DNA of 64,000 nt from Gyrodactylus bullatarudis (lineage: Eukaryota > Platyhelminthes > Monogenea > Gyrodactylidea > Gyrodactylidae), in the NCBI GenBank assembly GCA_012064415.1, contig SSNU01000075.1, positions 1-64,000 of the forward strand, given 5' to 3'. A program made the translations under genes and the position numbers. Below are positions 42,388-54,700 of this stretch, one piece after another; within the stretch, counting starts at the first letter, position 1, and each line of letters opens with the position of its first letter. The notes under the pieces are model-generated. The model made no database searches. It was not told where the DNA came from and saw only the letters and a program-made list of their open reading frames with translations.

Positions 42388-44326
42388 ATGTCCCAACGTG
42401 TCGGTACCTCCTCCAAACATATACTTCACATGTTACAGCTCCATCCTTTACAAATTTTTTACTACGTTCCTCCAATGCCTCTCCACCATCAACTATTCCG
42501 TTTTATTCTCCAATCAGAACTAAGGATGACTCGTTGCATGCCTTCAATCCTATTAACAAAGCTAATTCAAATAACCTTATCGTCAGAGCTCACAACGTTT
42601 CTATCTCATCTGTGAAAAGAATGATTGACTCCATAGGCTCCTTTACATTCAAATGTTTTAATATTACTGACAAATTTGGAATACGATATATCCGTGTATC
42701 CCCAAAATTAAAAATGAAATTGAAGATAAAGCAGCCTTTGAACGTCTAGTCTATGAACTGGGTTTAACTAACAATCGGAAGGACGACTCAAATACAGAGA
42801 AGTTCAAACTTGATCTGTTGTCTATCTATAGAAGTTTTGATCGTAAACCTTTAAAATCTAGTTTACTTTCTAAGAAACATTTTGTAGCACTTAAAGAACT
42901 TAAATCTAATCAAAACATATTCTTAACAAAACCTGACAAGGGTAAAGGGATAGTAATTATGTATAAGGATGATTCTTATAAGGCAGGGTTAGATTTCCTC
43001 TCTGATGAGAGTAAATTTCATAGCACTGGGCAAGATAGATTTTCCTACATTAAACAAATGGAATCCATGGAACGTTCCATGAATAAAATAGCTAAAGGAC
43101 TATTTGAGAGAAATATAATTTCTGATAGAACTAGGAATTTCATAGCTAAGAAACATACTGGGATGTCTAGATTATATCTATATCCAAAAACACATAAGAT
43201 AACTGATGGGATTGTTCCTGAGATTTTCCCAATCCGGCCGATCTTGGATATGTCGTCATGTCCACAACATAATTTAGCTAAATGGTTGATAGATGTATTG
43301 AAACCAATACATGAATACTATGCTAAATATGTTGTTAAAGATATTTTTTCCTTTCTTGATAAAATTAAGGATTTAAACATAGGTTCAAAAGAGATGATTT
43401 CATTAGATGTTAGTTCTTTATTTCCTAATATACCAATAGAAGAAACCCTTACTATAATCAGTTCTTTTATTGATGAGCATGGTGGTTTTGAAATGCAGAG
43501 TAAAGAAATAACAGACCTTATAAGGATCTGTTGTATAAATGTTCCTCTATCATTTCAAAACAAAGTTTTCATTCAAAAAGATAGGATAGCTATGGGTTCA
43601 CCTCTTAGTCCTCTTTTAACTGATATCTTCTTAGACTGGTTAGAACTAAATAAAATGTCTGAAACAATAAATTCTTTTACTGATGTTTACATCAGATATG
43701 TCGATGACACTTTTATTTTGATGAAACCTAACGTATCATCGGATGATTTTTTCTTAAAGATGAACTCTGTTCATCCAAATATTAAGTTTGTGGACAAATT
43801 TATCAACTTTTCAGATGATAGAGATGTCGTTGAAAACACAGATGAAGTGGAGAAGACCAAAATTTTCATGAAACTTAATTTCAAAGGAGATGGTTTTAGT
43901 AATGATTTAAGGAGAAAGTTAACTGATCTCATCAATCAACATTATAACAACATACAATTGAAAATTGTATTTAAAACTCAGAAATTGTTTAACCTAATTC
44001 ATAAAGATTTACTGAAACCTGAAGAGAAAACTCTATTGATTTATAAATTCCAATGTGACTGTGGAGCTAAATATATAGGCCGTACAATTAGGAAGTTCTT
44101 AACTAGAGGGAACGATCATCTAAAGAAAGACACAGCGGTGACCAGGCATCTAAGACAGGAAGGGAATGAAGCTTCAATTTCAAACTTTTCTATTTTATAC
44201 AAAAATGCAGGGGATGACAGTACAGACGTTTGGGTGAAGGAGAAATTCTTTATAAATAGATATAAACCAAACTTATGTGTTCAAAAAAACTATTCGTATA
44301 ATCTTCAACTACCTTGGCCTATGTGA
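42388..44326 (+). pseudogene. PLE family C polyprotein with N-terminal frameshifts and linker deletion
   Basis: The N-terminal third is in pieces (42534-42749 with HNVSISSVKRMIDSIGSF; then AAFERLVYELGLTNN). From 42818 a 502-codon frame is open: LTKPDKGKGIVIMYKDD, LYLYPKTHKITDG, FPIRPILDMSSCPQHNLAKW, SLDVSSLFPNIP, RIAMGSPLSPLLTDIFLDW, active site YIRYVDDTFILM (about 43698). At about 43795 the RT thumb joins directly to IFMKLNFKGDGF, so most of the linker is deleted. Comparison with 28106 shows both sides share a FxDKFIN-like string, suggesting recombination at short homology. GIY-YIG: IYKFQCDCGAKYIGRTIRKF to VKEKFFINRYKP. Confidence 0.85.
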
Positions 44327-44469
44327 GCTTTTTCACTTTTCTCTCCACTGTTGCTACTTATTGGAGACTTTTGGTGTTTTTTTAGCTTACATTATATTCT
44401 CTTTTGACATTTACCATTTCTTTCATAATTTGTAAAATATTATTTTGAATGAATTCTCAACTTATATCA

Positions 44470-44526
44470 TTTTTAAAGTATTGCCAATGATGATGCTTTG
44501 TGAAATGTACATATGGCCCCAATATA
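44470..44526 (+). ncRNA. Hammerhead-like ribozyme motif, PLE family C, core mutation
   Basis: ATGATGA at 44487-44493 (core C3 changed to A), loop TGCTTTGT, GAAA at 44502-44505, hairpin III ATGTACAT. Stem I GCCA (44483) with TGGC (44514) is perfect and upstream AAAG pairs with loop CTTT. The structure survives better than at 28.87 kb but the core base change should block cleavage. Confidence 0.5.
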
Positions 44527-44682
44527 TATCTTTTTTCTAATATATATAAATAAATAAATATCCGTGTAATTTTCAAGAGAAAACCTTCCTACTCTATACT
44601 CAATCAATTAATTTCATTATCCAAAACTTTGAAGTTTTATACCTGTTGTGAATTATCAAATGTCAATGCTAAACATTAAAAA

Positions 44683-45171
44683 ATGGACATTAAATCTGTG
44701 ATTAACACGAATCTTCAATCTGATATTACTCAAGTCAACAATTCTCCAGTGAGTCATTCCTCTCCGTTAACATCAATTAACTCATCTCAAATGGAACTCG
44801 ATATTAATGCTACTCAATTAACCAACAATAAAAGAGTTAACTTCACAAACTCTTCTACTTGTTTTTCTCTATCCAATCCCACAAAAAAGCCTCTTATAGT
44901 CAATATGGATAAAAATATTTATCCAAAAAACTCAATTCTCCATTATGTTAAGAAGATGCCAACTCAGTATTCTGTTCCTCCTCCTCTTGACCGTGTGAAC
45001 CATGGATCTAGTCACGATGCCTCAAATGTTGATCTTGATGTTTCCCACTCTAATCCCAGTTTGCCATCGCCCGCTGTTCTAACCAATATGATCATCAATC
45101 CTTCTGGCTCACTCAATAATGGCATTGAAACAAACAACACAACGAGTAAGCCTGAACAGTTTTTTCGTTAA
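44683..45171 (+). CDS. Low-complexity ORF, candidate LINE ORF1
   Basis: 162 codons, Ser/Asn/Thr-rich (MDIKSVINTNLQSDITQVNN start), no zinc knuckle, coiled coil or RRM visible. It ends 30-40 bp before the degenerate endonuclease-RT frame of a LINE, which is where ORF1 would lie. It may instead be a polar tail left from another retroelement. Function not assigned. Confidence 0.4.
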   Translation: MDIKSVINTNLQSDITQVNNSPVSHSSPLTSINSSQMELDINATQLTNNKRVNFTNSSTCFSLSNPTKKPLIVNMDKNIYPKNSILHYVKKMPTQYSVPPPLDRVNHGSSHDASNVDLDVSHSNPSLPSPAVLTNMIINPSGSLNNGIETNNTTSKPEQFFR

Positions 45172-45199
45172 TCATTCTGGGTTTAAGGTAATTTTTTTC

Positions 45200-47480
45200 T
45201 CAAAATTCTCTATTTAACATTAAAGATATAATCTCTAAATTTAAGCCATCCTTATTTTTTGTTACTGAAACCTGACTTAGACCTTCTATCTCTGATTCTA
45301 TTATGAATACTCCTGACTATCTGTTTCTTAGGGCTGATCGATTAGAGTCTATTGGTGGTGGAGTTGGTATCTATATCCATAATAGTATTAAAATCTTATC
45401 TAAAATCTCCTCATCATCCCCCTTTCAGTATATTTTTATCAAAGCTAATTTAAATAGTGTCATTAATAATTTTCTATTAGTCTACAGACCTCCTATTGGT
45501 ACCAAATATTATATCTCTGATAACTGTATTTTATCGCATATCTACTCACTAGTAGATACACATGAAAATCTCACAATCTTGGGAGATTTTAATTTTCTCT
45601 CTAAAAATAATTCCCCGTTAATTCCTCCAATTTTTGACGAACTATTATCCAAATATAACCTAGATCAAATAGTTGATTCCCCTACACGAAAAGATAATAT
45701 ACTCGATCTCATTTTCTCTAATGTCTTTTTTAGATCAATCTCTCGTACTGTAACATTTTCTGATCACAACTTATTATTTTTTAATTTTTCTTTATCCAAT
45801 CACTCTATTTTTTATCAAAAATTAAAAAAACAGTCGACTTTAAAAAATGCTGTAATCTGGTTCAATCTTCACTGGAAATATTATTCAGTAACAATAATTT
45901 CAACTCTGACCTTTTTTTACTCTCTTATACATAAATCATCTAGATTAACTATCAATTCCCAAAAGTTCTTCAATGACACTACTCATTTAGACTTTACTTC
46001 CCTGAAGTCTTTTGAATCTATTGTGTCAAATGATCTTAAGACCAACTCTCAAAGAGGTTAGTCTAAATTCAGAAAATTGCTCAACATAAATAAACTCTCA
46101 TCTATCGTAAATTTCGCTGACCTGACTGATCAAGCGTTCTGGGATAAAATTAATGATCATTTCATCTTATCCTACAATAAAGCTGAAAAAATTGATCTCA
46201 GTCTCCACCGCTTGCTATTTCTCTAACTGATTTAATTTCTTTTTTTAACAAATGTAAAAACAAAAGCAGACTTGATAATTACTTTAACTCCTTTAATCTA
46301 TTGAATAACCTACCCTCCTCATTTTTAAATTTACTTATTTAATTCCTTAACCGATGCATCGCATTATGCAATATACCCTCTGAATGGCTTATTGTTAAAA
46401 TAATCCCCATTCCCAAGGTTAAAAAATATTCTTGCTATTCCGATCTCAAGCCTATATCATCCTTGAATATTTTCCTTTCAATTTTGGATAGGTTTCTGAC
46501 CGACGAAATATCAAAATCACTACCCCATCATTTTCCTGATAAAACACAGCATGGTTTGTTATTCGGTAAAAGTACATCTATTAATATGATTGAGTTCATG
46601 AACTATAATCTTCATTTTAAGAGAAATTCTAATCAATTCCTCGTTATCCATTTTATTGACATATCTAAGGCCTTTGATAAGCTTTTTTTTAATAAAAGAG
46701 AATTTTAGCTTATGATTATTCAACTTAACATTTGCCCACATATAATCAATCTAACAATGTTTTTTTCTCTCTAATCGGAAACAATTTGTTTCCTTTAACT
46801 CCACCACAAGTAAACTTGAATCAATCAACTCGGATGTTCCCCAGGGTTCAATAATCGGCCCACTTCTCTTTAACATTTGCTTCGCTGATATTCAGCTCCC
46901 TGAGAACATAGAGGGTGTTCTCCTTAAATTTACTGACAATTTTAAATTCTTCTTCAAGGTGAACTTCTTTCCCTTGATATACTGAAAATAAATCACAACT
47001 TCTGTCTTCTTAAAGATTCCCTTGAGGCCATGGGGCTCTATATTAATAGAGATAAATGTAAATTGTTACTCCCAGCTGGTATCCCTGCAAACCTCTCGGA
47101 ATCTCTTCTACTTCCTGGAGAAATTGTCTCCTTAACTTTGGACCTGGGTTTCAGTATCTCTGATGGACTTAAAATTGACCCTCTCTCTAATCTCCCTAAA
47201 ATAAAAACCACAATTTTCTCAATTCTAAAATTCTCTAGGTCCGTTAATCTTAAGGCTTAAGGCTTTCCAAGCTTTAGTCTTAAATAACCTTGACTATATC
47301 TCTCCCCTTGTTCCCTCACTGACTTTTGAAAAATCTCTCGAAATTGAACATATTCAATCTAGATTCCTCTATTTCTTATATCCAGATTTAGATTCCTATA
47401 ATTCTCGCATATTAATCTCTGGGTTAGAAGATATGCCATCATTGTTAAATCATTTACTAAATCTGTTAACATATTTGAAA
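45200..47480 (+). pseudogene. Two-domain LINE ORF2 (AP endonuclease and RT), degenerate
   Basis: AP-endonuclease part 45210-45790: FVTET then a TGA where Trp is expected, GGGVGIYIHNSIKI, NLTILGDFNFLS (catalytic GDFN) and a C-terminal SDHNLLFF, all in the family's order. RT part: KIIPIPKVKK (46400), SILDRFLTDEISKSLP with QHGLLFGKST (46480-46580), IDISKAFDK, DVPQGSIIGPLLFNICFAD (about 46836), and FTDNFKFFF where the (Y/F)ADD active site is destroyed. Downstream GLYINRDKCKLLLPAG and the C-terminal FLYFLYPDLDSYNSRILI. Many stops. Jockey/CR1-like organisation. Confidence 0.75.
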
Positions 47481-48130
47481 ATTCATATAACCTCAGAAAC
47501 CCCTCTTTTTCAAATCACCATTTACTATCTTAATATAATTTGATTGATAAAAAATATAAAATCTCTGACTGTCATGACCTGACTAACATTAAAACTATAA
47601 TGTCTCACATAAGGTCTAAAGTTGATTATTCTAAGAGTCTCCTCTATGTTAATCTTCATTAATCCCAGAATGTTAATGAAATTTCTTGAAAGGCTTATTT
47701 ATTTCTACAATTCTCATCATACATATTTCACGAACATAGATTAATTAAATTACTTATTATTTTAACCAAATTATTTTATTTTTGAACCACCATATTATAT
47801 CAAGAGATGCTATATTGTATTTATTATTACTTTCCTAACTCAATAAAACCATACTTTCTAACAAAAAAAACTATCTAATTTTCAAATTTTAATGCGTAAT
47901 AACGTGTAACATTAATCCCTCTATTCAATCATTCATATACACAATTTTTTAATTAATTACTAAAATAGCCCTTATCACATGTACACAAAGATGAACACAT
48001 AATATCAGAAACGAGTAATACAGAGTAATGTCCACTGCCGCACACACACACTTACCTCAGAGGAGGTGAACAAGAAAAAGGGCCAATCAGATTCATTCTT
48101 AATTAATTGAAAAATTTTCTGTATATAAAT
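47481..48130. other. LINE tail and spacer; no gene seen
   Basis: AT-rich; a short (CA)n run near 48040. GGCCAATCAG at 48082 recalls the sequence upstream of the 6.2 kb family D hammerhead, so a family D pseudo-LTR may begin around here. Confidence 0.35.
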
Positions 48131-48195
48131 CTGGCATGTAAAAGCTGATGAGTATGCCACGAAATAAAGCGCTATTCTTTAATAAACTTGGCATC
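48131..48195 (+). ncRNA. Hammerhead ribozyme motif, PLE family D (best copy, solo)
   Basis: CTGATGAG at 48145-48152, loop TATGCCAC, GAAA at 48161-48164, hairpin III AATA...TATT, cleavage C predicted at 48177. Upstream TGGCAT (48132-48137) is an exact 6-bp complement of the loop ATGCCA (48154-48159). Stem I beside the core is short (AAG/TTT). No PLE coding sequence is attached, so this is a solo pseudo-LTR. Confidence 0.65.
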
Positions 48196-48784
48196 GCATT
48201 TCTTCATGAATTAATTACTAATTTTAACTAATTACAATTTACATTCACAGAGCCAGTATTAAAGATAATGAAATCATTTAATAGATTTTCCTAAATTAAT
48301 ACTGAAAAAATATTTTATTAATAGTTGATGAGTTTCACTACTATCTTAGTTCATTATGTCAAATATTCTTTCTTATACTTCAGTGTTCAGGGTTAAAACA
48401 TATATACTATTTGGGTGAATTAAAGGCAAAAATAGAGCATTAATCAAATAGACCAATAAAAATCGAGAATTTTGAATAAACCCATGTATTGTTGACTGTA
48501 TTGTGGTGTACAACCATGAGCCTAAAAGGGTATAAAACGAGGCACTATTCCATTTAAAAAGAAACTGGTTTATGAATCGCAGCCTTTACCTGTAATTATA
48601 TTTTATAATATTTACTATAAAACATATTCCTTAGAACAACATTACGAAAATTTATTAGTAGTAGTATACCTTTCACGAATAATTTTTTATTGATAAGTTT
48701 ATTGGTTAAGCAATGCGATCTAGGAGGATAAAGAATTTTTTTTCAATTTCATGAATACATAAATAAGAAAATAGACAGTGTCAG
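48196..48784. other. Region downstream of ZFYVE1-like gene; nothing recognised
   Basis: AT-rich. GGGTATAAAACGAGG at about 48528 looks like a TATA box but no gene follows it. If the last ZFYVE1 exon splices at its end, a further exon would be in this stretch; none was found. Confidence 0.3.
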
Positions 48785-51700
48785 TTACTTACTTTCTGGT
48801 ATTTCATCTGATTGAACTTTTGTAGAAGGCACGGATAGAGCAACTGTTGTGTAACCCTGGTCATTAACACTGTCAACAAGATCGATATTTATGTTGTTTT
48901 CATAAATTTCTCGCTTCGATTTAAACTTTTCTTTACCGAGGAAGCACAAGTCACAGATTCTAGAGGGTTGGTCTATACCACGTTCGGGAACAGGTGCACG
49001 ATTCTTCGAACATTCATCACAAATGCCTTTGCCACACTTTCGACAATGATGAATCGATCGTAGGTGAGTAAATTGAAGACTGCAACAATTACATATTTCA
49101 CATTCTTCATTGGGCTGCCAGTAATCTGGTCGGGCATAAGATTTTACCATTTCTTAATAAAATAAATAATCAATTATTTTTTCAAAATAAATTTGATTTA
49201 ACACTTAAAGTCCCATGGTTTTATGGATACGCTGATTACAAATCCCTATTGTTTTAAGGCACTTATTTTCGGTTCAGGAGTTATCAATCAAATTTTTAGT
49301 TATTGTTTGATCCAAAAAAAGGCTATCTTTGTAGCTTTAGCAGATAGAGCTCAGACGATTGCATATTTGAATTCTACAGGTATGAATATTAGAAAAAGTT
49401 TGTCTTACTTTTTACCTATGAACTGGGAAGTAAGTTTCAAAAATTAAATATTTGGAAAAAAAACAACTTTCTTATACTTAATTACTAATTAGTACAGCAA
49501 TTTTTTTGACGAATAGAGCTGAGGTTTTTACGGGTTCCAGGATATTAATAGATTTCCTATCGAATGGGTGGAATATTAAGTATTTTCTGAGACTTATATG
49601 ATCATTTAACAATAATGAGTTGCTAAAATGATATGTGATAGAAAAACCCAGCAGGACTTAAAGGATTAATATTTGATCAAAAATATTTATTTCAACCTTA
49701 TTAGTGTTTTAAATTCTAAGTAGAGCAATAACTATACAGAAGAGATTTTAGAAAGCCTTTATGGGTTCTATGAGTTATCATTAGGGTCCGCAGAAATACT
49801 AATTTTACTTTTTTGATATTTTGTTCAGAATCTTCTGAAACGCATAAAAATTCATGTTAGACTTCCTCAAAATGTTTAGTTCAAAAGATAATTTTGCTAT
49901 TTTTTGCTATTTGTAACCAAGTGCTATGTTTTTTAGTTGATATGCTATTTTTTGCTAATCTCAAGCCCCTCAGTTTCAAAGAAAGATAAGATAACCAGCT
50001 AATAATACTTTTTTCATCCTCACTATTATCATCAAAAGTTTCTGATTGGTTAAATTGATTAATTGTTGAATTGATATTTTATGTGTTTTGTCTTCATTAT
50101 CAGTTTTTAATTCAACTTGAAACATGGTGATACCTGGTAGCATTAAAAATGTTCTCTCAAATTTTCAAAACATTTTCACAATTGNACTTGTGTTTTTGAG
50201 TTGAACTAAACTTTGGTGGGGCTTGAGAATTATCTCGATTTTTGCTTTTTGTTTCCCTTTGATAAACATATCTCTGCCTGTTATGCCAAGGTTCGATGCG
50301 ATTACTTTTTGTGTATGAAATCATTATCAGTTTTTAATTCAACTTGAAACATGGTGATACCTGGTAGCATTAAAAATGTTCTCTCAAATTTTCAAAACAT
50401 TTTCACAATTGATACAAGTCAGGAAGATTACTTATATTGTATAATATGTGATTCCTCATTCAAAGCAAATAAAAAGGATAATCTGACAAAGCATTTGTCG
50501 AGCACAAAGCATCAACTATCAGCAGAATGTACAGCCAAAAACAATAAATTGAATTTCACTAAGAATAATGACTCTCAAATTATTGCCAGAGGATTTTTGA
50601 AATCAGGAATTCCACTAAACAAATTAGATCACCCTGCCATAAAGGAAATGTTTACTAAGCTTGGTCATCAACAGATTTCAAGTGTTACTGGAAGATCCCA
50701 TCTCAATGAATTTTATAATGAGGAATTAATGAAGATCAAAAGTATTTTAATAGATAAACCTATTTTTCTTATCGTCGATGAGAGTAGAATTAACGAAAGA
50801 CCTACGTTTGCTGTCCTAATAGGAAATTTAGAAGATCCAACCAAAACTTATGTTTGTGAAGTTATCGAAGTCAAAGATCAACTCAACTATGAGTTCATAT
50901 GCAATCAAATCTCGAATATATTGTATGAATTCAGTGTCAAGCCAGAAAATTTTTATTTACTGCTATCTGATGCGGCTTCTTATATGATGAAAGCCAAAAT
51001 TATTCTCAAAGATACCTATATCAATTTATTTCACGTAACTTGTTTCGCTCACATAACTGCGCCATGATTATCAAAGAATCAAATGTTATTGTCAATAGAT
51101 TAATATCTTCTGTGAAAGCAGCAACAAAAAAAAATCTTTCAAGAAGAGATAAGTTTTACGAAATTGGTTTCCCTCCAGCTCCAATCGTTACAAGATGGGG
51201 AAATTGGCTCGAAGCTGTTGAATACTATTATGAGAAACTACCTGATGTTAGGAAAATTTTTGAAGAAGAGAAAGAAGATGGAATTTGATGAAAAATGTTA
51301 AAGAAATTTTACGTGAAGAAACCCTTATTGAAAACTTGATCCTGATTCAGAATTCATACTCCACCATCAAAAAATTAATCAAGATACTTGAAAGCCCAAA
51401 AACAAGTCTTAAAGAAGCTATTAATTAAGAGAATGATCCATGTGAAATTAAAAACTATATCAATAAGAGGTTAATGGAAAATGATGCTGCAAAAATCATC
51501 AAAATGGATAACAAAAGTATCAGCCCTAAAATTTATAATTTATTGATGAGTACCCATCCAACTTCCACGCAAGTAGAAAGATCTTTCTCTCAAATGAAAT
51601 GTATTTTTTTACCAAGAATAAACCTTTCAAAGAAGAAAATTATAAGAAATACTTTATTTTATATGCGAATACTGAGGAAAAATTTTCCATTTAAAGTAAA

Positions 51701-54700
51701 AAATTTAATAAATCTTATTTTATTAACATTGCTATTTATTGCTATTTTTATTAATTTAAAGTGCTAATTTTAAATAAAAATTGCTATTTTTTCTCTAAAT
51801 TTTGTTGCGGACCCTAGTTATCATTTATGACCTACTATAGCAATATCTGGTCTATTCATGAGTTGTGTATATTGAGACATAAGGAAGATTTTTGAATTTT
51901 CAAATCGAATTGCACTATTTTCTCACTGACATGCACTGCTTCCAAAAAACAAGCAAATGGTATAATTATTATGATGGTGGTTCTGAAAAAATTCTGGGGA
52001 TGTAATAAATGTACATCAAAATACAAACATTTACAATATTATTTTCATAAAAATTGAAAGTTTCAAGTAAGTTGACACCAGCATGTTTCTAAGATTTAAT
52101 CAGAGAACAATTCCATTGAGACAAAATTACTCATTTTGAGCACCAGTCTTTAGGCGTGAGAATGTGCTCAATGCTACTAACGAAAAATTTGGATTATTCT
52201 CAAATGAGAACATGCCCCGGAATAGAAATAATTCCAATTTAAATTATATCATCCTCTTATTCTGTTGCCCCATTAATCATTAATTTACGTGTCTGGTTAC
52301 TTTTCTTCTTTGTTCTTATAAACTTATCTATATCGCCAGGGCATTAAAGATTCAACACGGAAGATTTGACGCCTAATAGAGGTATAGAAATATTATAATA
52401 TTACTTTACAGTAGATATAAGTTCGCATAAAAAATATGCTACTAAGAAAGTAGAATGATATACAAACTTGTGTATATTTAGTTTTAATCAGATGATGAAA
52501 TATTCTTGTGACTTATTTATTGATTAACAATTCTAAGAACAGAAGAACAATAACTCCAATTAATAATAAACTGTTAAAATTTATTCCAGCTATGCCGCAC
52601 GAGAGGATGGTTGAATTTGCATTATTACAGAGTCACTTAAACAAATCTTAAAATTCAATATTTTAGACAATACAATTACAGTTAGACCTGTGACTTATGA
52701 ACCAAAAATTACCCTCTTCCCTCGGCCCCTTTTTAATTCAGTGTTCCAAATCATCATCATACTTATGAAAGAATCAGGAAAACTAAACCTGAATCCAGAA
52801 GAGAGAGATACACAACAATGACTTAAAGCTCACAAGAATGATCTCGAAAATCTCAAAGGTGAAAAAAAAGACACTCCCTAACCTCCATCAAGTAACTTAG
52901 ACTCTACCTTGGAGAATAAAGATAAAAGATGTGTAAATGTTTTTAGAATAAGATTTCCTGAAAAGGTGTGGAACAGTTGGATGTTAGTAAAATATGGTCA
53001 CTAGGCTTGTTATTTGTTTGTTTTGAAGGCGAAAAAAAGACCCCTTACTCCGTCACCAAACTTGGGAAAAAGCTATTTTTCGATAAAAATAAATTTCAGT
53101 GAAATAATATAAGTTTGGATATCTTTTGATCCGAATCTATGTACGATCAACCAAGCATAGAGAATTCTTCAGCAAAAAGCTCTTTCAAATGAATGTTGGT
53201 AGAATGAAAGTTATAATTTTTGCTCAGAAAACTTAAGATTATACAGAAATCCTACTCATAAGTATGATGATGATTTGGAACACTGAATTAAGAAGGGGCC
53301 GAGGGAAGAGGGTAATTTTTGGTCCATAAGTCACAGGTCTAACTGAACATAAATCAGTAGGAAATTTCAATAGAATTCTTTTTGCTGATTAAAAGACTAC
53401 ACTTTGTATATGAGAAGCTAATTTCAGAAGAAAGAATTCAACCCTTCATATCCAAAATTATATATTTTAATCAAAGAAATTAGAATATTTGCAACCTTAC
53501 CAAAATTATAATTTTGTAATGATTATTACACTGATTCAGAATCTGAATTGTATTTTTAAAAATTAACATTCTAATCTATGGGAGCAGGCGATTGCATATT
53601 TGAAATCTTAAGATATTTTCATCATAGAGTTATTTCATTATTTTCTACGGCCTCAACAAATAGGTTTTCAAAAAACAGTTCTAATTTTTTTTTAATATTT
53701 GACTTCATTTTGAAAAAAATAATCTTTCTTTAAGTAACTTTGTATCAGTGAAAGTCTGTCTATGAATTATAAACACTTTTGTACCTTAATAAATTTTCTT
53801 TCCAATTAGGAGTAAAAAAGTATCTTTCAATTCAAATTATCGCTCGAGAAAGTTTAGTTTTCTAGTGGTGGAACAATGGGAAATTAAGGTTTAATAATTA
53901 CAAACTAAAAATGTGGAATATTTTCTTAGAGCGATTTCAGTAGATTATAGGGTTATTTCAGATTACTAGCTATAGCTAATAGAAAAAAATATCGATCAAA
54001 AGAGAAAATTAAAATGTCTGTATTTCAATTATTCATAAGACAGAAATCATTTTCAAATGACGAAAGTATATTTTATGACCTCGATCGAAATCAGAGTGAG
54101 AACCAAGGTTGAAACCATCAAACAATCAAAATTTTTTGAATTTTGATAACAAAATAAAGTTTAAATTTTGTTCCTCGTATGAAACAAGACAGGAATGTCT
54201 GGCTTAGAAAAAAATTTCAATCTTTTGTCTACTGATATTATTTTAATTTTTAAGAACTTTTTAAAAGCAAAACAAATCAAGACGAACGAAAATCAAGGAA
54301 ATCGATTGGTAAAATTTGCGTTTAATTTTCTGTAAAATGCATCATTAAGATTTCCATGTTTTGTTTCTGAATGATAGATTGAATTATGCTAAGTAAACAT
54401 ATACGTATTTACCCTCTGATTATTAAAAAATGCATAAAAACGATTTAATTTGAAAGAAATTTCCCTTTCCATCTGATGAGAGTTAAAAATATTTTTGAAC
54501 TATTATCAAAATGTTTACAAAACCTCAATCCCAGAATGAAATTTGGTGGTCTATATGTTGTGTGTACCAATTTGGAAGAAAGGACAAAGTTGGATTAATT
54601 AAATCAATTAAATATAAATTGGTCCAAATAAGACTTATTATCCTCTAAATAACATGGTTAACATTTAGTAGAGATAGATTTTTCAAATTTTCGGTTTTTA

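Larger units (their letters stand above)
49782..51816 (+). mobile_element. hAT transposon with complete ends and 8-bp duplication
   Basis: Terminal repeat TAGGGTCCGC at 49782 and its inverse to 51816. Perfect 8-bp duplication GTTATCAT at 49774-49781 and 51817-51824. 2035 bp. The left part contains a duplicated 89-bp segment with an unresolved base and PLE sequence between the copies (see 50096-50411). Confidence 0.9.

Noticed and set aside
45280..45285. TGA read as Trp in the LINE (ETWL to ET-stop-L)
   Set aside because: The element is full of other stops, so a single G-to-A decay mutation is the simpler reading.
48528..48542. TATA-box-like GGGTATAAAACGAGG
   Set aside because: No gene starts downstream on the plus strand before the next transposon; likely chance in AT-rich sequence.
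49223..49447. 74-residue frame FVALADRAQTIAYLNSTGMN with a relative at 58606-58893
   Set aside because: Conservation is explained by two copies of the same TTAA-flanked MITE; no selection on codons can be inferred from two copies.
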